A DNA stretch of 64,000 bases, taken from Takakia lepidozioides. Lineage: Eukaryota; Streptophyta; Takakiopsida; Takakiales; Takakiaceae. Position numbers and translations under genes: made by a program. The stretch lies in contig CM060734.1 in the NCBI GenBank assembly GCA_030704615.1, positions 53,212,042-53,276,041 of the forward strand. The letters run 5' to 3'. Below, piece by piece: positions 25,037-36,119 of the stretch; the stretch's first letter is position 1; every line of letters starts with the position of its first letter. The notes under the pieces were generated by a model. It was not told the origin of the DNA, searched no databases, and worked only from the letters and a program-made list of their open reading frames with translations.

Positions 25037-25543
25037 ATTGCAGATCACTTCTCAGAATATGTGGACATTCTCAATGCATGTGCCAGCCCAGCAGCACTCG
25101 AACAGGGCAAGCGGCTACACGCCGGCATAATCAGAGTTGGTTTTGAATCAGATGTCCAAGTGGGGACTGCACTTGTCTGTATGTATTGCAAATGCGGGTG
25201 TGTGGGGGATGTGCGTGTTGTATTTGACACGATGCCTAAATGAGATGTGGTCTCATGGACTGGGATGATGGCATGATATTCTCACCAAGGGCACAGTGAA
25301 GAGGCTTTGGACCTCTTTCAACAAATGCAACTAGTAGAAGGCATGAAGCCAAACAACATCACCTTCATCAGCGCCCTCAATACGTGTGCCAGCCCGACCA
25401 TCCTAGAAATGGGCAAGCAGATTCATGCAAGCATCATCAAAGCTGGATTTGTGTCAGATGTCCAAGTGGGGACTGCTCTTGTCAGCATGGATTGCAGATG
25501 GGAGTGTGGTGGATGCGCACCAAGTGGTCTTCAAAATGTCTGA
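25037..25543 (+). pseudogene. PPR gene fragment carried by hAT-2
   Basis: Two PPR repeats can be read in one frame (LHAGIIRVGFESDVQVGTAL, DVVSWTGMM, IHASIIKAGFVSDVQVGTAL). Two in-frame TGA codons lie between them, at about 25241 and 25274, and the frame is lost after 25490. No start, organelle signal or C-terminal domain is present. The piece lies within the hAT-2 ends, so it is either a captured host fragment or older sequence into which the hAT ends moved. Confidence 0.85.
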
Positions 25544-26265
25544 ATGCCTTCCATACTTATGTCGAATTTACCAAGCGGCCATGACCAGCCATGACCGTAG
25601 CAAGCCCTGGCTTTCATGACTACATTGCTATGTGCTATTTAACCCTTTTCCTTACAACTATGGGGAAGATTAGAATCTTATAGCACTGATGTTGTATGGA
25701 AGGCAAAAAAGCCTAATGGATGTGGTTATGGTGTAAGTTGTTTGCTGAAAACTCAAGCTGTTTTCAGAAAAGTAAGATGCCATGACCAGCGACAATAATC
25801 CACAGTGTTTGAATCGTGCATTTACGTGAACATGATTGCTGTGATGGCACATAGAAGCAAGCACGGCAAATTTATTTCCATTTCTAGAGATATGAAATAC
25901 AATGATTCTAGTAGGGTACTTCATTTGTGTAACTGACTGCGACTCTTCCTATCTCTTTCCTTTTTGTTTTTTTTTTTTTTCCTTTTTTTCCCCTGTCTTT
26001 TTGGTCCTCTTAAAATCTTAATATATAATAACTGAAAATCAGGTTATATTGATAACCGATGTATGGGACCCAGTGCTATTCCACTTGGATAATGGCATAT
26101 TGATAACCGGGAGATTTTTTTTTGGGGACCCTTCTATTGATAACCTCTAACCGCCACAATTTCCGAACCCCTACATTATATATAACCGCCTCCATTCCGC
26201 TTTAAGCAAAGATGCCTTACCCGGACCCTTCAATATGCCCAAATTGTCATACCCGCCCAACACTG

Positions 26266-26273
26266 GTTTAGAC
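26266..26273. repeat. Shared 8-bp target duplication GTTTAGAC
   Basis: GTTTAGAC occurs three times: 20868-20875 before hAT-2, 26266-26273 between hAT-2 and hAT-3, and 40727-40734 after hAT-3. The middle copy serves both elements. Removing both elements restores a single GTTTAGAC between 20867 and 40735. Confidence 0.97.
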
Positions 26274-26321
26274 CAGTGTTGTGCGGGTATATTGATTTCA
26301 ATATACCCTTAGGGTATAAGT

Positions 26322-28517
26322 ATTTTTTTATTTTTTCATTTTTTGGAAAATATGTTTATTTTATAGCAGGAGTGGGGATACATTCGAGGAAAAAATAACC
26401 TCTCGAACGGGTGCCATAGAGGCTGACCCAGGAAGACTCTGCTTCGTCACCAATAACAAAAAAAAAAAAAGGGCCAACTGAAATTGGCCAAGGAGAGACC
26501 AAGCTAAACAACTTGGAATTAATTATCCTAGTAGCTATCACGCTTCCTTTTGTATGTCTGAAAGGAGAGCTGCGTCCTAGATCGAGTTTTTCTAAGAGAG
26601 CGGCGGTGGTGTCTCCAGTTCACTTCAGATTCCTCGCCATCTGCCGGAGAAGGAGGAGCACTAAACGAGCTCCCAGCTGGAAGGGATGGAGTCGTTCCAA
26701 CAAATTCCCGAGGGTGAGTCTCTAGAGCAGAGGGAGCCAGAGGGCTTAACCTGGAACTTCCATCCATTCAGCAAGGCGTCAGATCTAGCCATGGCAAAGA
26801 AGGCAATTTTGCCTTCAGCTATGTCAAAGCCAACCCAGGCAGGCAACATTCTAAGATTTGCAGGATAGGAGGCAAGGGAAATCCAAAGAGATGGAAAATT
26901 GCTAGTGTCCAGGTCCCAGCCTGCATACGCTCTTCTGCTAGATAAGTTGGTTGTAGCTTCAATCATGGGTAACAAGGCACCATTTTCCCAAACGTGGGAG
27001 AAATGGCTGATGTTGACAGCCTCCCAAGGAGCCCAACGATTAGAGCATCTTACTAGAGCAGCAGCCTCTCTATTTGTGTTGCCGAAAAGAACTTGTCTGG
27101 ACATCTCTTCGGGGGTGGAAGGGCCCAATTGGCGGAGGTGGGGGCGCAGCCTGATCCAGGCTGCCCAAATAGTTCTCCACGCCAACGATCCCACCCCTGG
27201 CTTAGCGTTTAAAGAACCGCCATGAATCACCCACTTTAGAGATTGAGGGACAAGTTCGAGGAGGAGGGGGTGGCACGTAGAATATGTTGCCTGACCAGGA
27301 TGCTGGCCACTGTTTTTCTTTTTCTGCGAGATCTGGTCCCAGCTAACTAAAGCCCTACGGTTTGGCCTTGAAGGTGTGGCTCCCCAAATGAAATTGCGGA
27401 TTAAAGCTTTAACCTTCTTGATAAAGACAACTCCAGGGGACCATACGGAGGATATGAACCAACAAGAACCCAGCAAAATCTGATTGGCAATTAAGGCTCG
27501 ACCAATGATGGTGAGATGCAAGGAGCTCCAGTAGGCCAGATGCTTCTTAAGGCGCGCCAAGATGGAGTCACATTTGTGGGAGTCATCTAGGCCATGTCCA
27601 ATGAGGTGACCCAAAAGAACGTGGCACTCCCCATCATCCAGCCAACGGAGGTTGATATCCTGACCCCACTGTTGACAGTGAGAAGAGGAGCTGCCAGTCC
27701 TAAGCTTCGAGAGCAGACCAACCGATTTCCTCCAATTCACACCAAGACTTGATGCTTCGCAGAAAATGGATAAGCAATCCAAGGCACGGGAAACATTAGC
27801 CCTGGAGCTGTTGTTGACCAGGAGAACAGTATCATCGGCGTACATGGAGGATTTTATGCTGTAGGAGGGAGATGGGGGGCAGGGCACCTTGAGGCCTATG
27901 ACGTCCTCACGACTATGCAGTAGATGTCCAAGCCCGTCTGCTGCTATGAGGAAAATAAAAGGCGATAAGAGACATCCCTGCCTGACGGAGCGGAAGAGCC
28001 GAAAAGGCTCAGATAAGACTCCATTGAGCATCACCTTACTACTGGCAGATAACAGGAGGATCTTGATCCAGTTAAGAAAATCCCCTGAAATTCTGCATTT
28101 TTCAATAGCAGAGAAAAGGAAGTCCCAGGCTATATTGTCGAATGCCTTCTCAAAGTCGAGCATCAATAAGGCCAAGGGTTGATCCGAGTCATGCGCATGA
28201 TGGAGGGCTTCGTTAAGCAAGAGAACATTGTTAAGGATCATCTTTTTCATAAATCCAGTTTGTTCCGGCCTAATCATCTTTTGAAGCAGGGGCTGAAGGC
28301 GAATCGCCAAGGCCTTGGTGATTATCTTGTAAACAGAATTCAATAGAGTTATAGGCCTGTAGTTCCTAATATCGTCTCTGCTACCCTTCTTGAAGATGAG
28401 GGTGATGACACCCAGTGAAAACTGGGATGGCATAATGCCCTTCGAGAGGACGTCTTGAGCCATGGCCAGAAAATCCCCGCCCATCTCAGGCCACATAGCC
28501 TTGAAGAATTCCACCGG
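26322..28517 (-). mobile_element. 5'-truncated LINE in hAT-3
   Basis: An insertion relative to hAT-1. At its low-coordinate end the minus strand closes with an A-rich tail (poly-T on plus, about 26322-26345). The other end lies just before the hAT sequence resumes at about 28518. Only the reverse transcriptase and downstream part remain; the endonuclease is gone, the usual result of incomplete target-primed reverse transcription. No clear target duplication could be read because both edges are T-rich. Confidence 0.88.
26661..28514 (-). pseudogene. LINE reverse transcriptase ORF (617 codons)
   Basis: An open frame of plant L1-type RT. It contains GVITLIFKKGSRDDIRNYRPIT-type motif 1 (split here to stay brief: NYRPITLLNSVYK), LMLDFEKAFDNIAWDFL, VRQGCLLSPFIFLI and the catalytic SMYADDTVLLV. 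The N-terminal endonuclease is absent and the frame opens directly at EFFKAMW. The YADD centre is intact. Downstream is the connection region; the C-terminus changes character after about residue 430 (KKKNSGQHPG), which suggests a frameshift. Confidence 0.9.
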
Positions 28518-28722
28518 GTTTTTGTCAAATCATTTACCCTCCGGGTATGGATAAATTGAAATATCATAAAATTATTTACCCTCCGGGTATGGGTAAATTA
28601 ACTTTTCAGATTTCTATATAACCCCGGTCATGGATATATATGCCAAAATATACCCTGAGGGTATGAATAGTTATTTCCATTAATATATAATTGAATGGTT
28701 TCAAAGAATATATGATGTTCTT

Positions 28723-28727
28723 TTTTT

Positions 28728-28761
<34 letters not shown>

Positions 28762-28793
28762 CAAAAAGGAAACCTGGGAGCGACTGCTCGCAA
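28723..28793 (-). mobile_element. Tiny 3' retroposon end (poly-T, 71 bp)
   Basis: Absent from hAT-1. It is a long T run followed by about 30 unique bases, flanked by GATGTTCTT on both sides (28714-28722 and 28794-28802). On the minus strand this is about 30 bp of a SINE or LINE 3' end plus a poly-A tail, an extreme 5' truncation with a clean target duplication. Confidence 0.8.
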
Positions 28794-28954
28794 GATGTTC
28801 TTCAATATGTACAAAACACCCGGGAAAAAAATAAATAAATAAATAATAAATAAAATCTATGGTAAAAGAGAAAATTGATAAGATATTGCATAATATTTTG
28901 GTGTTAATTTCCAATGCAAGATGGAGGAGGTTTGAGATTAAAAAAAAAACACAT

Positions 28955-29082
28955 CGGGTGGTAGCTCAGCTGGTAAGTGCACAGTATGTGTCACTCAGGT
29001 GGTTCGGGGTTCGAACCCGCTGCCGTGTCCCGTGTGTGGGATTGTTCATGTGACGGTATGTTTGGGCATTGATCGTCCTGTA
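28955..29082 (+). repeat. SINE-like unit in hAT-3, left part (right part 40153-40264)
   Basis: Box A TAGCTCAGCTGG (28962-28973) and box B GGTTCGAACC (29008-29017) are better preserved than in hAT-1. The unit is split by Ty3-M at TGTA and resumes at 40153, ending in a long TAAATAAATAAATAAA tail. Comparison with hAT-1 20064-20216 gives the uninterrupted form. Confidence 0.7.
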
Positions 29083-29390
29083 TGTCAAGTTATTTCACCA
29101 CTAGTGTGAAACTAGCCAGGAAATAGCTAGCTTTTACATATTGACATTTGGGATTGGCCCAATTGTCAATCCAGGGGTCAAGGCATATTTAGGCCTTGGA
29201 ATGGTTATCTTCACGGCAAGTGCGGGAGGCTCATCTTTCTCGAGTTGAGCCTCACCGCGCCTAGCTATGGTACCGTAGTGTGGATTCCCCATGGCGTGGG
29301 GTGCACTTGGCTTGACTTGTATTTGAGTGATGAGGTTATATATGCATGAGTTTATGCTTCAGCTTTGTGAGCTCGTGCTTGTATTCTTCA
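29083..29390 (+). repeat. Left LTR of Ty3-M
   Basis: 308 bp matching 39657-39964 almost throughout, starting TGTCAAGTTATTTCACC and ending TATTCTTCA. A related 315-bp LTR opens Ty3-M2. No tRNA-type PBS follows directly; a perfect 10-bp hairpin lies at 29408-29434 instead. Confidence 0.85.
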
Positions 29391-30184
29391 CACTCGAGAA
29401 AGATGAGCTCGTATCTGTGAGTGCCAGATACGAGTTAGTTGTAGCATTTGTGGTTTTTGCTTGAGAATGAAAGAAACCAGGTTGTTATGCAAGGAGCACC
29501 GTGGAGCTCTTGGTTGTTAGAAGCGGAGGCGATGTGGGTTACGAGGTAGTAGACCTTGGCATTCAATCTTCAGCTTCAGAGATGAGAGCACCATGCTGCA
29601 GGTAATTCCAGAGCACCTTGATGGTTTCAGATTGTGTACATGCATGAGCAAGCACGATTGGGAAGAGGACCAGTCAAGAGCAGGTTAGAGTGGCTTTGGT
29701 GGCAAAGCTGAGAACTGGACTTGGGAATGCGAGCTTTCATTGTGTGAAGGATTGCAAGACCAAGCAAAAGGGCTGATTTGGCTTGGGGCAAATCAATGCA
29801 CTTTGTGGAGTATGTTGAGATTGGGTTTCAATCTCGAGCTTCAGCATTGAGAGGGCTCTTGTCATGGCAAGAGCAGGGCTGAAACAGGAACTAAGAGGTG
29901 CGGCAAGGCCTTGGAATCTGCACCTAGGGTTTCAGAGCTTGGAAGAAGAGCTCTTGCACAACAAGAGGAGTGTCTTGTGGCTGTAAATACAAGCCTTAGG
30001 GTTTCAGGAGCTTGGCAAGGGCTGTGGAGTGCTTAGTCTTGTCTTAGAGAGCATCAGGGAGCCAAAGAGCCAAGATAGGGGGCTGATATTACCTCTTGTG
30101 TGAAGAAGATGCATGCAGCCTATTGAAGCTTCCATCTTCAAGCTTGGAGGGCAAGCAAGGAAGAGGGAATGGCTGACTTCTCTT

Positions 30185-31240
30185 ATGTGAGGCCAACGGA
30201 TGTGTGGAGCATGCTTTCAGCCCGTTGAAGGCTTGTACTTTCAGGTTTGGGAGTGCAAGAAAGGAAGGAAGGGGCTGTTTTCCCTGTAGGGCATGTGTGG
30301 AGCATGCTTCCAGCCCGCTGAAGCTTGTATTTCCAGGTTGGTGGGTGCAAGAAAGGAAGCAAAGGGGCTGATTCTCTTGTGGTGAGAGTGGGGCATGTGT
30401 GGAGCATGCCTTCAGTCCATTGGGCTTTTGTTTTCAAGCTTTAGAGAGCTAGAATGGAAGGGCTAGGGCTGGTTCCCACTTGGGTGAAAGAAAAGCACTT
30501 GTAGGGCATATGTGAGGTGGGGTTTCAACCTCAAGCCTAGATAGAGCATGGCTCTTGAAGTGGCAGGTGTAGGGGGCTGGAATAGGTTCTAAGACATATG
30601 CTATTGCCAAGGAAAACGCTTGAATGAGTGAAACCAGCAAGGCTTGGTTGTTTGCCATTGAGTTTAGTGACGTGTTTGGGGAGTCTAAGTGAGAAAGAAG
30701 GCTTGGTTTGTGGCAACCATCTTCCTCATGGCTTAGGGCTACTATTAGTGGTGTGTAAGAGCCGAAAGAGCAAGAATACCTTGTTGATTTCTTCACAGCC
30801 GCCATAGCTCGGTGCAAAGAAGCCTAGAGTCCAAGAGACACAAACCCTAGCTTGGCGTGGCTAAACCCTTGGAGAAATGGCTAAACTGCCATGAGCGGCC
30901 ATGGATGGGGCTGTGACGGGCTGTGGCCTTTGAGGCTGTGACCCCTGTGACCTGTGTAGGGTTGTGACAGGCTGTGATCTGTGGCCTGTGGGGCTATGAG
31001 GGGCTGTGACAGGCTGTGGCCTTCGGGGCTGTGACCCCTGTGACCTTTGTAGGGCTGTGACAAGCTGTGCTTGTGGCCTTCGGGGTTGTGATGGGCTGTG
31101 ACAGGCTGTGACCTGTGGCCTTGGGGGCTGTGACATGTAGCCTCTGGGGCTGTGACGGGCTGTGACAGGCTGTGGCCTGTGTGGGCCTGTGCTGGTCTGT
31201 GGTGGCCCGTGTTGACCTGTGGACGGCCTGTGCTGACTCG
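30185..31240 (+). repeat. Repeats in the Ty3-M leader
   Basis: Three imperfect copies of a ~90-110-bp unit lie at about 30185-30460 (each with ATGTGTGGAGCATGC and GTGCAAGAAAGGAAG-like parts). A G/T-rich array built on GGCTGTGACAGGCTGTG follows at about 30896-31240. The leader has no convincing ORF. It may serve packaging or translation control, but that is inference. Confidence 0.65.
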
Positions 31241-31930
31241 TGGAGGCACTGGTGGAGTGCCTAAGGACTGGTATGTGGTCTTGAAGGCCGAATTTTGAAG
31301 CTCGTGGAGAGCGGTTTGAGGAGTATCTTCATGATATTCCCATGGTCATGCAAGTGAGGGAAGAGATGAGGAAAAGAGTGTTGGGATGAGGGCATGTTGG
31401 GGTTAGGCATTGCTTTAGCTTCTTTTCCTCGTAGTTTTCCACCCTCTCATTAGGCCAAGACCTTTCCGTAGGTGGAGGCAAGAATCAGTCCGGGTTTGGG
31501 CTGGGGTGTCCTTGCAGAAGCAACACCATGGAGTTGTTTTTGGTGTGGGGGAGTTGTCGTTCTGATTTCTTGTGTTTGGATCCCCTCCATACCTTCATGC
31601 TTGACTTTGCACCATGTTAGTTTTGTGTGGGCGCTTGTTTTTATAGGTGATTGGTCCGGATTTGATCACCGGCCAGTCCTAGAGCATGCTGTCGATGGTG
31701 AGGCTGGGGTGATGACCAGTCAGACCATCATTGTTTCTCCTGTGAGGTTGGAGGTGATGACTAGCCAACCATAGGAGTGCTTGCGGTGGATGCAGGTACA
31801 GGTGTAGGCTATGTTAGGAACCTAGTATTCCAAACCATAAGCCGCAACAAGTTCTCTACCCGGTTACCTTGTGGAGAGGGGGTTAGGGACATGTTCATGA
31901 CCGGTTGAGTGACAGTTTGTCAACACGGAG

Positions 31931-33350
31931 GTGCCACTAGTTGCTGGGGACATTGCTGGTTTAAGCACTAACGATACTAGTGGGTACACGAGACAAGGTG
32001 TGCGGTTTAGGCCACCTTCATCTCCTGTGTCTTCTACGGAAGGTTCTGATTCGGATTGTGAATCAGGAGGACTCACACTGGCGGTGCAAGTTGTTTCATT
32101 GCCATTGTTGTGGGACACAATGGAGGAGATGTATGGAGCTACCAAGGGGCCACGAAGGTACTCTGGGGCGGTGGGCACCATCGAGTTGGATGATTTTATC
32201 CAAGAGTTTGATAGTTGGTGTGATTTGCAGCAAATGCACAATCCATAATTATTTACGCCTTTCATGGCATGGAAGGGGCTGTTTCAGCACCTTGAGGGGC
32301 CGCCTATAGATGATTACCATGAGTTCAAGCGGGGGCATGAGGTTGAGATTGAGGAGTGGAGGATGTACTGGTCACCCGACTATGTCTCCATCACTAGGGG
32401 CACTAGAGTCACGAGGGCAGTGGCTACACCTGCCGCTGCACCGGCAGCTTCAACAAGCAGCAGTGGGACTAGTAGGACAGGTGGTACCGTAGCTACGACG
32501 TCCACCCAAGCCACTACCGCACCAGCACCAGTACTCGTGCCTGCCTTCAACCCTGTTGTGGAGTTCTTCAAAGAGTTGAGAGGGAACTACCAAGGGGTGA
32601 TGACAGAGAAGTTGCGGACCTTGCAAGAGTTCCAACGGAAGCCGACTGAGAGCTTGAGGGAGGCTTTCACTCGCATGAGGCGCTTGATAAATGTAACTCA
32701 AGGGGTTACGGAAGCTTAGGCAAACCAATTTTGGTATGGGATATTGGACAAGGAGCTGAGGAGAAGGGTGCGGGATGCAACTCTCTTAGAAACGGCCCAA
32801 CCCACCTTAGCAAATGTGTTTTTGCTGGCAGAGTGGATAGAGTTCAACATGGTGGAGGAACAAGTGGTCATGGTGGGATTTGCTAAGGAGACACCACGGG
32901 GTAGTGGTGCTCCTAGCCAACCACTACCACAACGTGCTCAAGGCAACAAGGGGGCTCAGGTGAAGCCTAGGGAAGGGCATAGAGGACCTCAGATACAGGG
33001 GTCTCTCCCTTCATTTGCTGGCCAACAACGGGCGGATGTGGTGTGCTGGACATGTGGAGGACCCCATGTCAAGAAGGATTGCCCAGAGGGAGGCAATGGT
33101 TTGGCACCAGCACAGCCTGCACAGTTGCAGTGTGGGTATTGTGGCAAGTACGGGCATGGAGAAGCCTAGTGCTATGGTTTGCATCCTGAGTTGCGTCCAG
33201 GCCAGTTCCAAGGGAACAATGGTGGCCGGGGGCGAGGTGGAGCAGCCTAGAGAAGACGAGGTGGCCAGGCACGAGGTGCAGGCCAAAGGCAAGCTCAACA
33301 TGGAGGACACGGAGGTCAGGGTGTTGACCAAGGCATGGCCAACCGGCTTC
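31931..33350 (+). pseudogene. gag of Ty3-M
   Basis: The Gag core is marked by GAVGTIELDDFIQEFDSWCD, TPFMAWKGLFQHLEGPP and LQEFQRKPTESLREAFTRMR. Two CCHC-like knuckles follow (CWTCGGPHVKKDC and CGYCGKYGHGEA). In-frame stops lie at about 32247, 32717, 33167 and 33248. Ty3-M2 has a sense codon at each place (CAA, CAG, CAG, TGG), so all four came from single transitions. The true start codon is uncertain because the open frame begins at a GTG. Confidence 0.82.
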
Positions 33351-33869
33351 AGCAGCTAGAGCAGAGGCTCGCTGCCATGGCTACAGCTCATGTGGTACCG
33401 GCTCCAAGGTCGGATGGTCCACCTCCTGCTCCTGAGGGAGTAGATATGGGAGGCATGGGATTCATGTGCGGAGCAGCACTACCACTAGTGCAGGTGGAGT
33501 CTGCTGCAGCCATGACCCGAGGAGCAGCACGAGTTCCTGAGCCACGAGGTGCAGAGGTGGAGTTGGATTCACGGCGTGGGGAGGCAAGCCGTCAGGCTAG
33601 GCTTCCTCAGTCATTCACGTTGGCGGAGACAGTGTCGACGCCATCCATGGCACCTAGTTCTTGCCCGACTGTTACCGAGGCGGAGGTTACTATGCCATTG
33701 GGGAGAGCTACACGGGCAACATCACTACCTAGTGTTGTCAAGACTACGACAGCTAATGTGATGTTGGGAGCGGCCACATCTATGTGCCAGGCTCCATTAT
33801 TCTCGGCTACCATGATTGCGACGTCGGGGGTAAGACCAGCTGAGGTGTTCAGGCTGGCAGCTACACTCT

Positions 33870-34697
33870 GTGAGAGTGGGGAGGTTACTTCATCTTTCTG
33901 CGGAGATAATAGGAGGTGTAGTGCCGGAGGGATCCGCGGATTTGAGGGTCAAGACTGCCATGGCGGCGCCATGGCAAGCTGCATCTGCCAGGTTGATGGA
34001 GCTGCCAGCTAGGCCAGCCATTGAGCGCGCCATTGTGACACCTGGAGTTGTCTTGTTAGACAACCAGGATGACATTTTCTATTTGAGTGGACCGGCAAGC
34101 AAGAGGTACCGGCCACTGCGGGTCTTGTTGGACTCGGGAGCTCAGCCATTGATGCTGGGCAGAGCTGCTATTGCATGCTTGGGCCTCACGGAGGCGGATA
34201 TGGAGCCTTGTCCTTTCCAGATACAGACGTCTCTAGGAGGATTGGAGCAGGCTCGAGGCATGACATGGCGTGAGTTGGCTATCAGACTACGACTGGATCA
34301 CCCTACAGATGGCTCAGTGATGCGAGCCAAGGCCATTGTGATAGACGTGGTCTCATACGATGTCCTGGTTGGTGGGGCAGTGTTGTACCCCATGGGCTTC
34401 ACCCTGGATTTTTGGGAGGAGTCAGCTTCCTATAGGCCTGGATGGCAATCAGGGGAGGGCCGACGTGTGCAACTCCGTGTGACATTCATACGAGGAGTTG
34501 CGGTTGCCCAACGAGACAAGATGCTGACACTAGCAGCATTCACAACTGCACTGAGTTGGCCTGGAGAGTTGCTTGAGGGCAACACTTATTCAGAGGATGT
34601 GTCACCTCCGGGAGAGCAGGATGACATGCATGGTATGGCGGAGTTGCCTGCCATGATTGCTCAGACTCCATTGTGGGGCACGAGCAAGGATTTGTAG
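33870..34697 (+). pseudogene. Aspartic protease region of Ty3-M
   Basis: A retropepsin-like domain with the active site LLDSGAQPLMLG (DSG instead of DTG), then REL and the flap-like VVSYDVLVGGAVLYPMGFTL. It is preceded by a long low-complexity linker read in other frames (33335-34012). The frame ends in TAG at 34695, and another stop lies at 34710 before the methyltransferase region in the same frame. This suggests protease and methyltransferase were once one polyprotein. Confidence 0.78.
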
Positions 34698-34715
34698 CAG
34701 GTTGCTGATTGATGG

Positions 34716-35830
34716 GTGCAACAAGCCTGGGTAGAGGCTTTTGTACCATCAGGAGAGGAGGAGAGTACGGGGATTACACCAAGACCACCTCAGTTGTCTC
34801 CATTGGACACCACACCTATTGTGTGGCAGTATCCAGATGAAGGCATTTGTCTTCTGGACTTGTTTGGCGGGATCAGCACTGGATTGGCTGCTGTATTACA
34901 GACAGGTGTACGAGTTCGGCGTTACCTGTATGTGGAGAGGGATGAGATTGCACGACATGTTTCACTTCGCCATGTTGCTCAGTTGGTGCAGCAGTACCCT
35001 GAGTTGTTGTCGGCGTCTGCAGTTCAGTTCAGTTCAGTTCAGTTCGTGGATATCAGCAAGTCTTACCAGCAGACATTTCGTTGCTGGGAGCGCAGGATTT
35101 GGAGCGGGTTGGTTCTATTGATCTAGTAGTGGCAGGTTGGCCCTGCTAAGGGCATTCATCAGCCGGGCATGGCAATGGATTGCGAGACTCGAGGTCGGGT
35201 CTGTTTTGGGAGATGGTGCGGGTTTTGCGCCATTTGCAGTTTCATCAAGCTGTATCTCCAGCATACATCTTGGAGAATATGCCACTGATGGGCGATTCTC
35301 GGGCCAGGGTGATGGCCAGTGTGCATAAAGTCCGGTCGTGGCTTGGGTCAGCAGTGTTGCTGGATGCAGCTGCAGTGGGGTCACGGGCTCATCGTCCACG
35401 GCTATGGTGGACTAACTTGATGCCACCCGCACTGCTCAAGCGTGCATTTGGAGGGGATGCAGCGGCCAACACACCTCACAGTGGATAGCATTTTGGACAC
35501 AGGGAGGTAGTCTCAGCGTGTGAGACACGATGACCGTTCGCCTTTGGCAGTGGTCAACATGGTGGGTCAACCACGAGCAACATTACCTACACTGCTCAGC
35601 TTCCCATGATCGCATGCTTTCTGGGATAGTGGACCTGGCCTCCTGTGGGATGCTTAGTTGCAGCAGTTAGTGGAGCCTAATGCTGACGAGCGTGAGTGGG
35701 CAAAGGGTTTTACCATTGTACCACGGCAGTGCCGTCTCTTTCTGAGGCATCACGTCGTCAGGTGTTGGGGCAAGCAATGGATCTCAATTGCTTGACCTGG
35801 ATTATCAGCTTGGTTATGGATGAGCAACGC
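34716..35830 (+). pseudogene. C5 cytosine DNA methyltransferase-like domain (DNMT3 type)
   Basis: The motif order is that of DNA (cytosine-5) methyltransferases. Motif I is LLDLFGGISTGLAAVL (34851 onward, AdoMet site). The motif II-III area reads YLYVERDEIARHV and SIDLVVAG. Motif IV is WPC followed by a stop (catalytic Cys codon 35144-35146, TAA at 35147). Then come GLRDSRSGLFWEMVRVLRHL, motif VI as LENM (35270) and motif VIII as DAAAVGSRAHRPRLWWTNL. The C-terminal part has a broken target-recognition region with LPTLLSF and GPGLLWDA, then ERE (35688), GF and a motif X-like RRQVLGQAMDLN (35754). Frames change at the TTCAG repeat (35021-35046) and near 35500 and 35710. Motif spacing and the FWEM/AHRPRLWW parts resemble DNMT3 rather than DNMT1. 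Inferred role: methylation of the element's own or host DNA. Confidence 0.82.
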
Positions 35831-36119
35831 AGAGTGCAGAGTGCAGAGTACACTTCCCTCGATGGTCTTTCCCCCTACCGAGACGGTACAATCAGTGAGT
35901 GGGGGCGAGCATGAGAGGACCACGGGGTGCAGACATCCATGGCACACGTGGGAGGTGCTTGAGGTTCAGAGGGAGTTGGCAGCCAGGGCGGCGGTGTTGG
36001 ATGAGGTTGGGGATTTGTCTCGGGTTGAGGAAGTCCTCGAGGATGAGATGATGGGGCAGGATGAGGCCTTGTTACTGACTGAGCAGGTAGGGAGTACTGC
36101 TCAAGAGGTTGCAACATAG

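Larger units (their letters stand above)
20876..26265 (+). mobile_element. hAT element hAT-2 with transposase relic
   Basis: The ends are CAGTGTTGGACGGGTATATA and, inverted, CATACCCGCCCAACACTG. GTTTAGAC lies on both sides (20868-20875 and 26266-26273). Inside are a frameshifted hAT transposase (21274-23657), CT-rich tracts (23829-23879, 24606-24648), a PPR gene fragment (25037-25543) and a right subterminal region with three TTGATAACC motifs. Its ends match those of hAT-1 and hAT-3, but the interior differs, so it is a different subfamily that may have supplied transposase to them. Confidence 0.92.

Noticed and set aside
29418-29434. PBS after the Ty3-M LTR at GTGCCAGATACGAG
   Set aside because: It does not start with TGG and matches no tRNA 3' end that I know.
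30881-31249. Minus-strand repeat-rich protein (HSLSQPVTAP type)
   Set aside because: It is the antisense of the G/T-rich array in the Ty3-M leader; the composition comes from the repeat.
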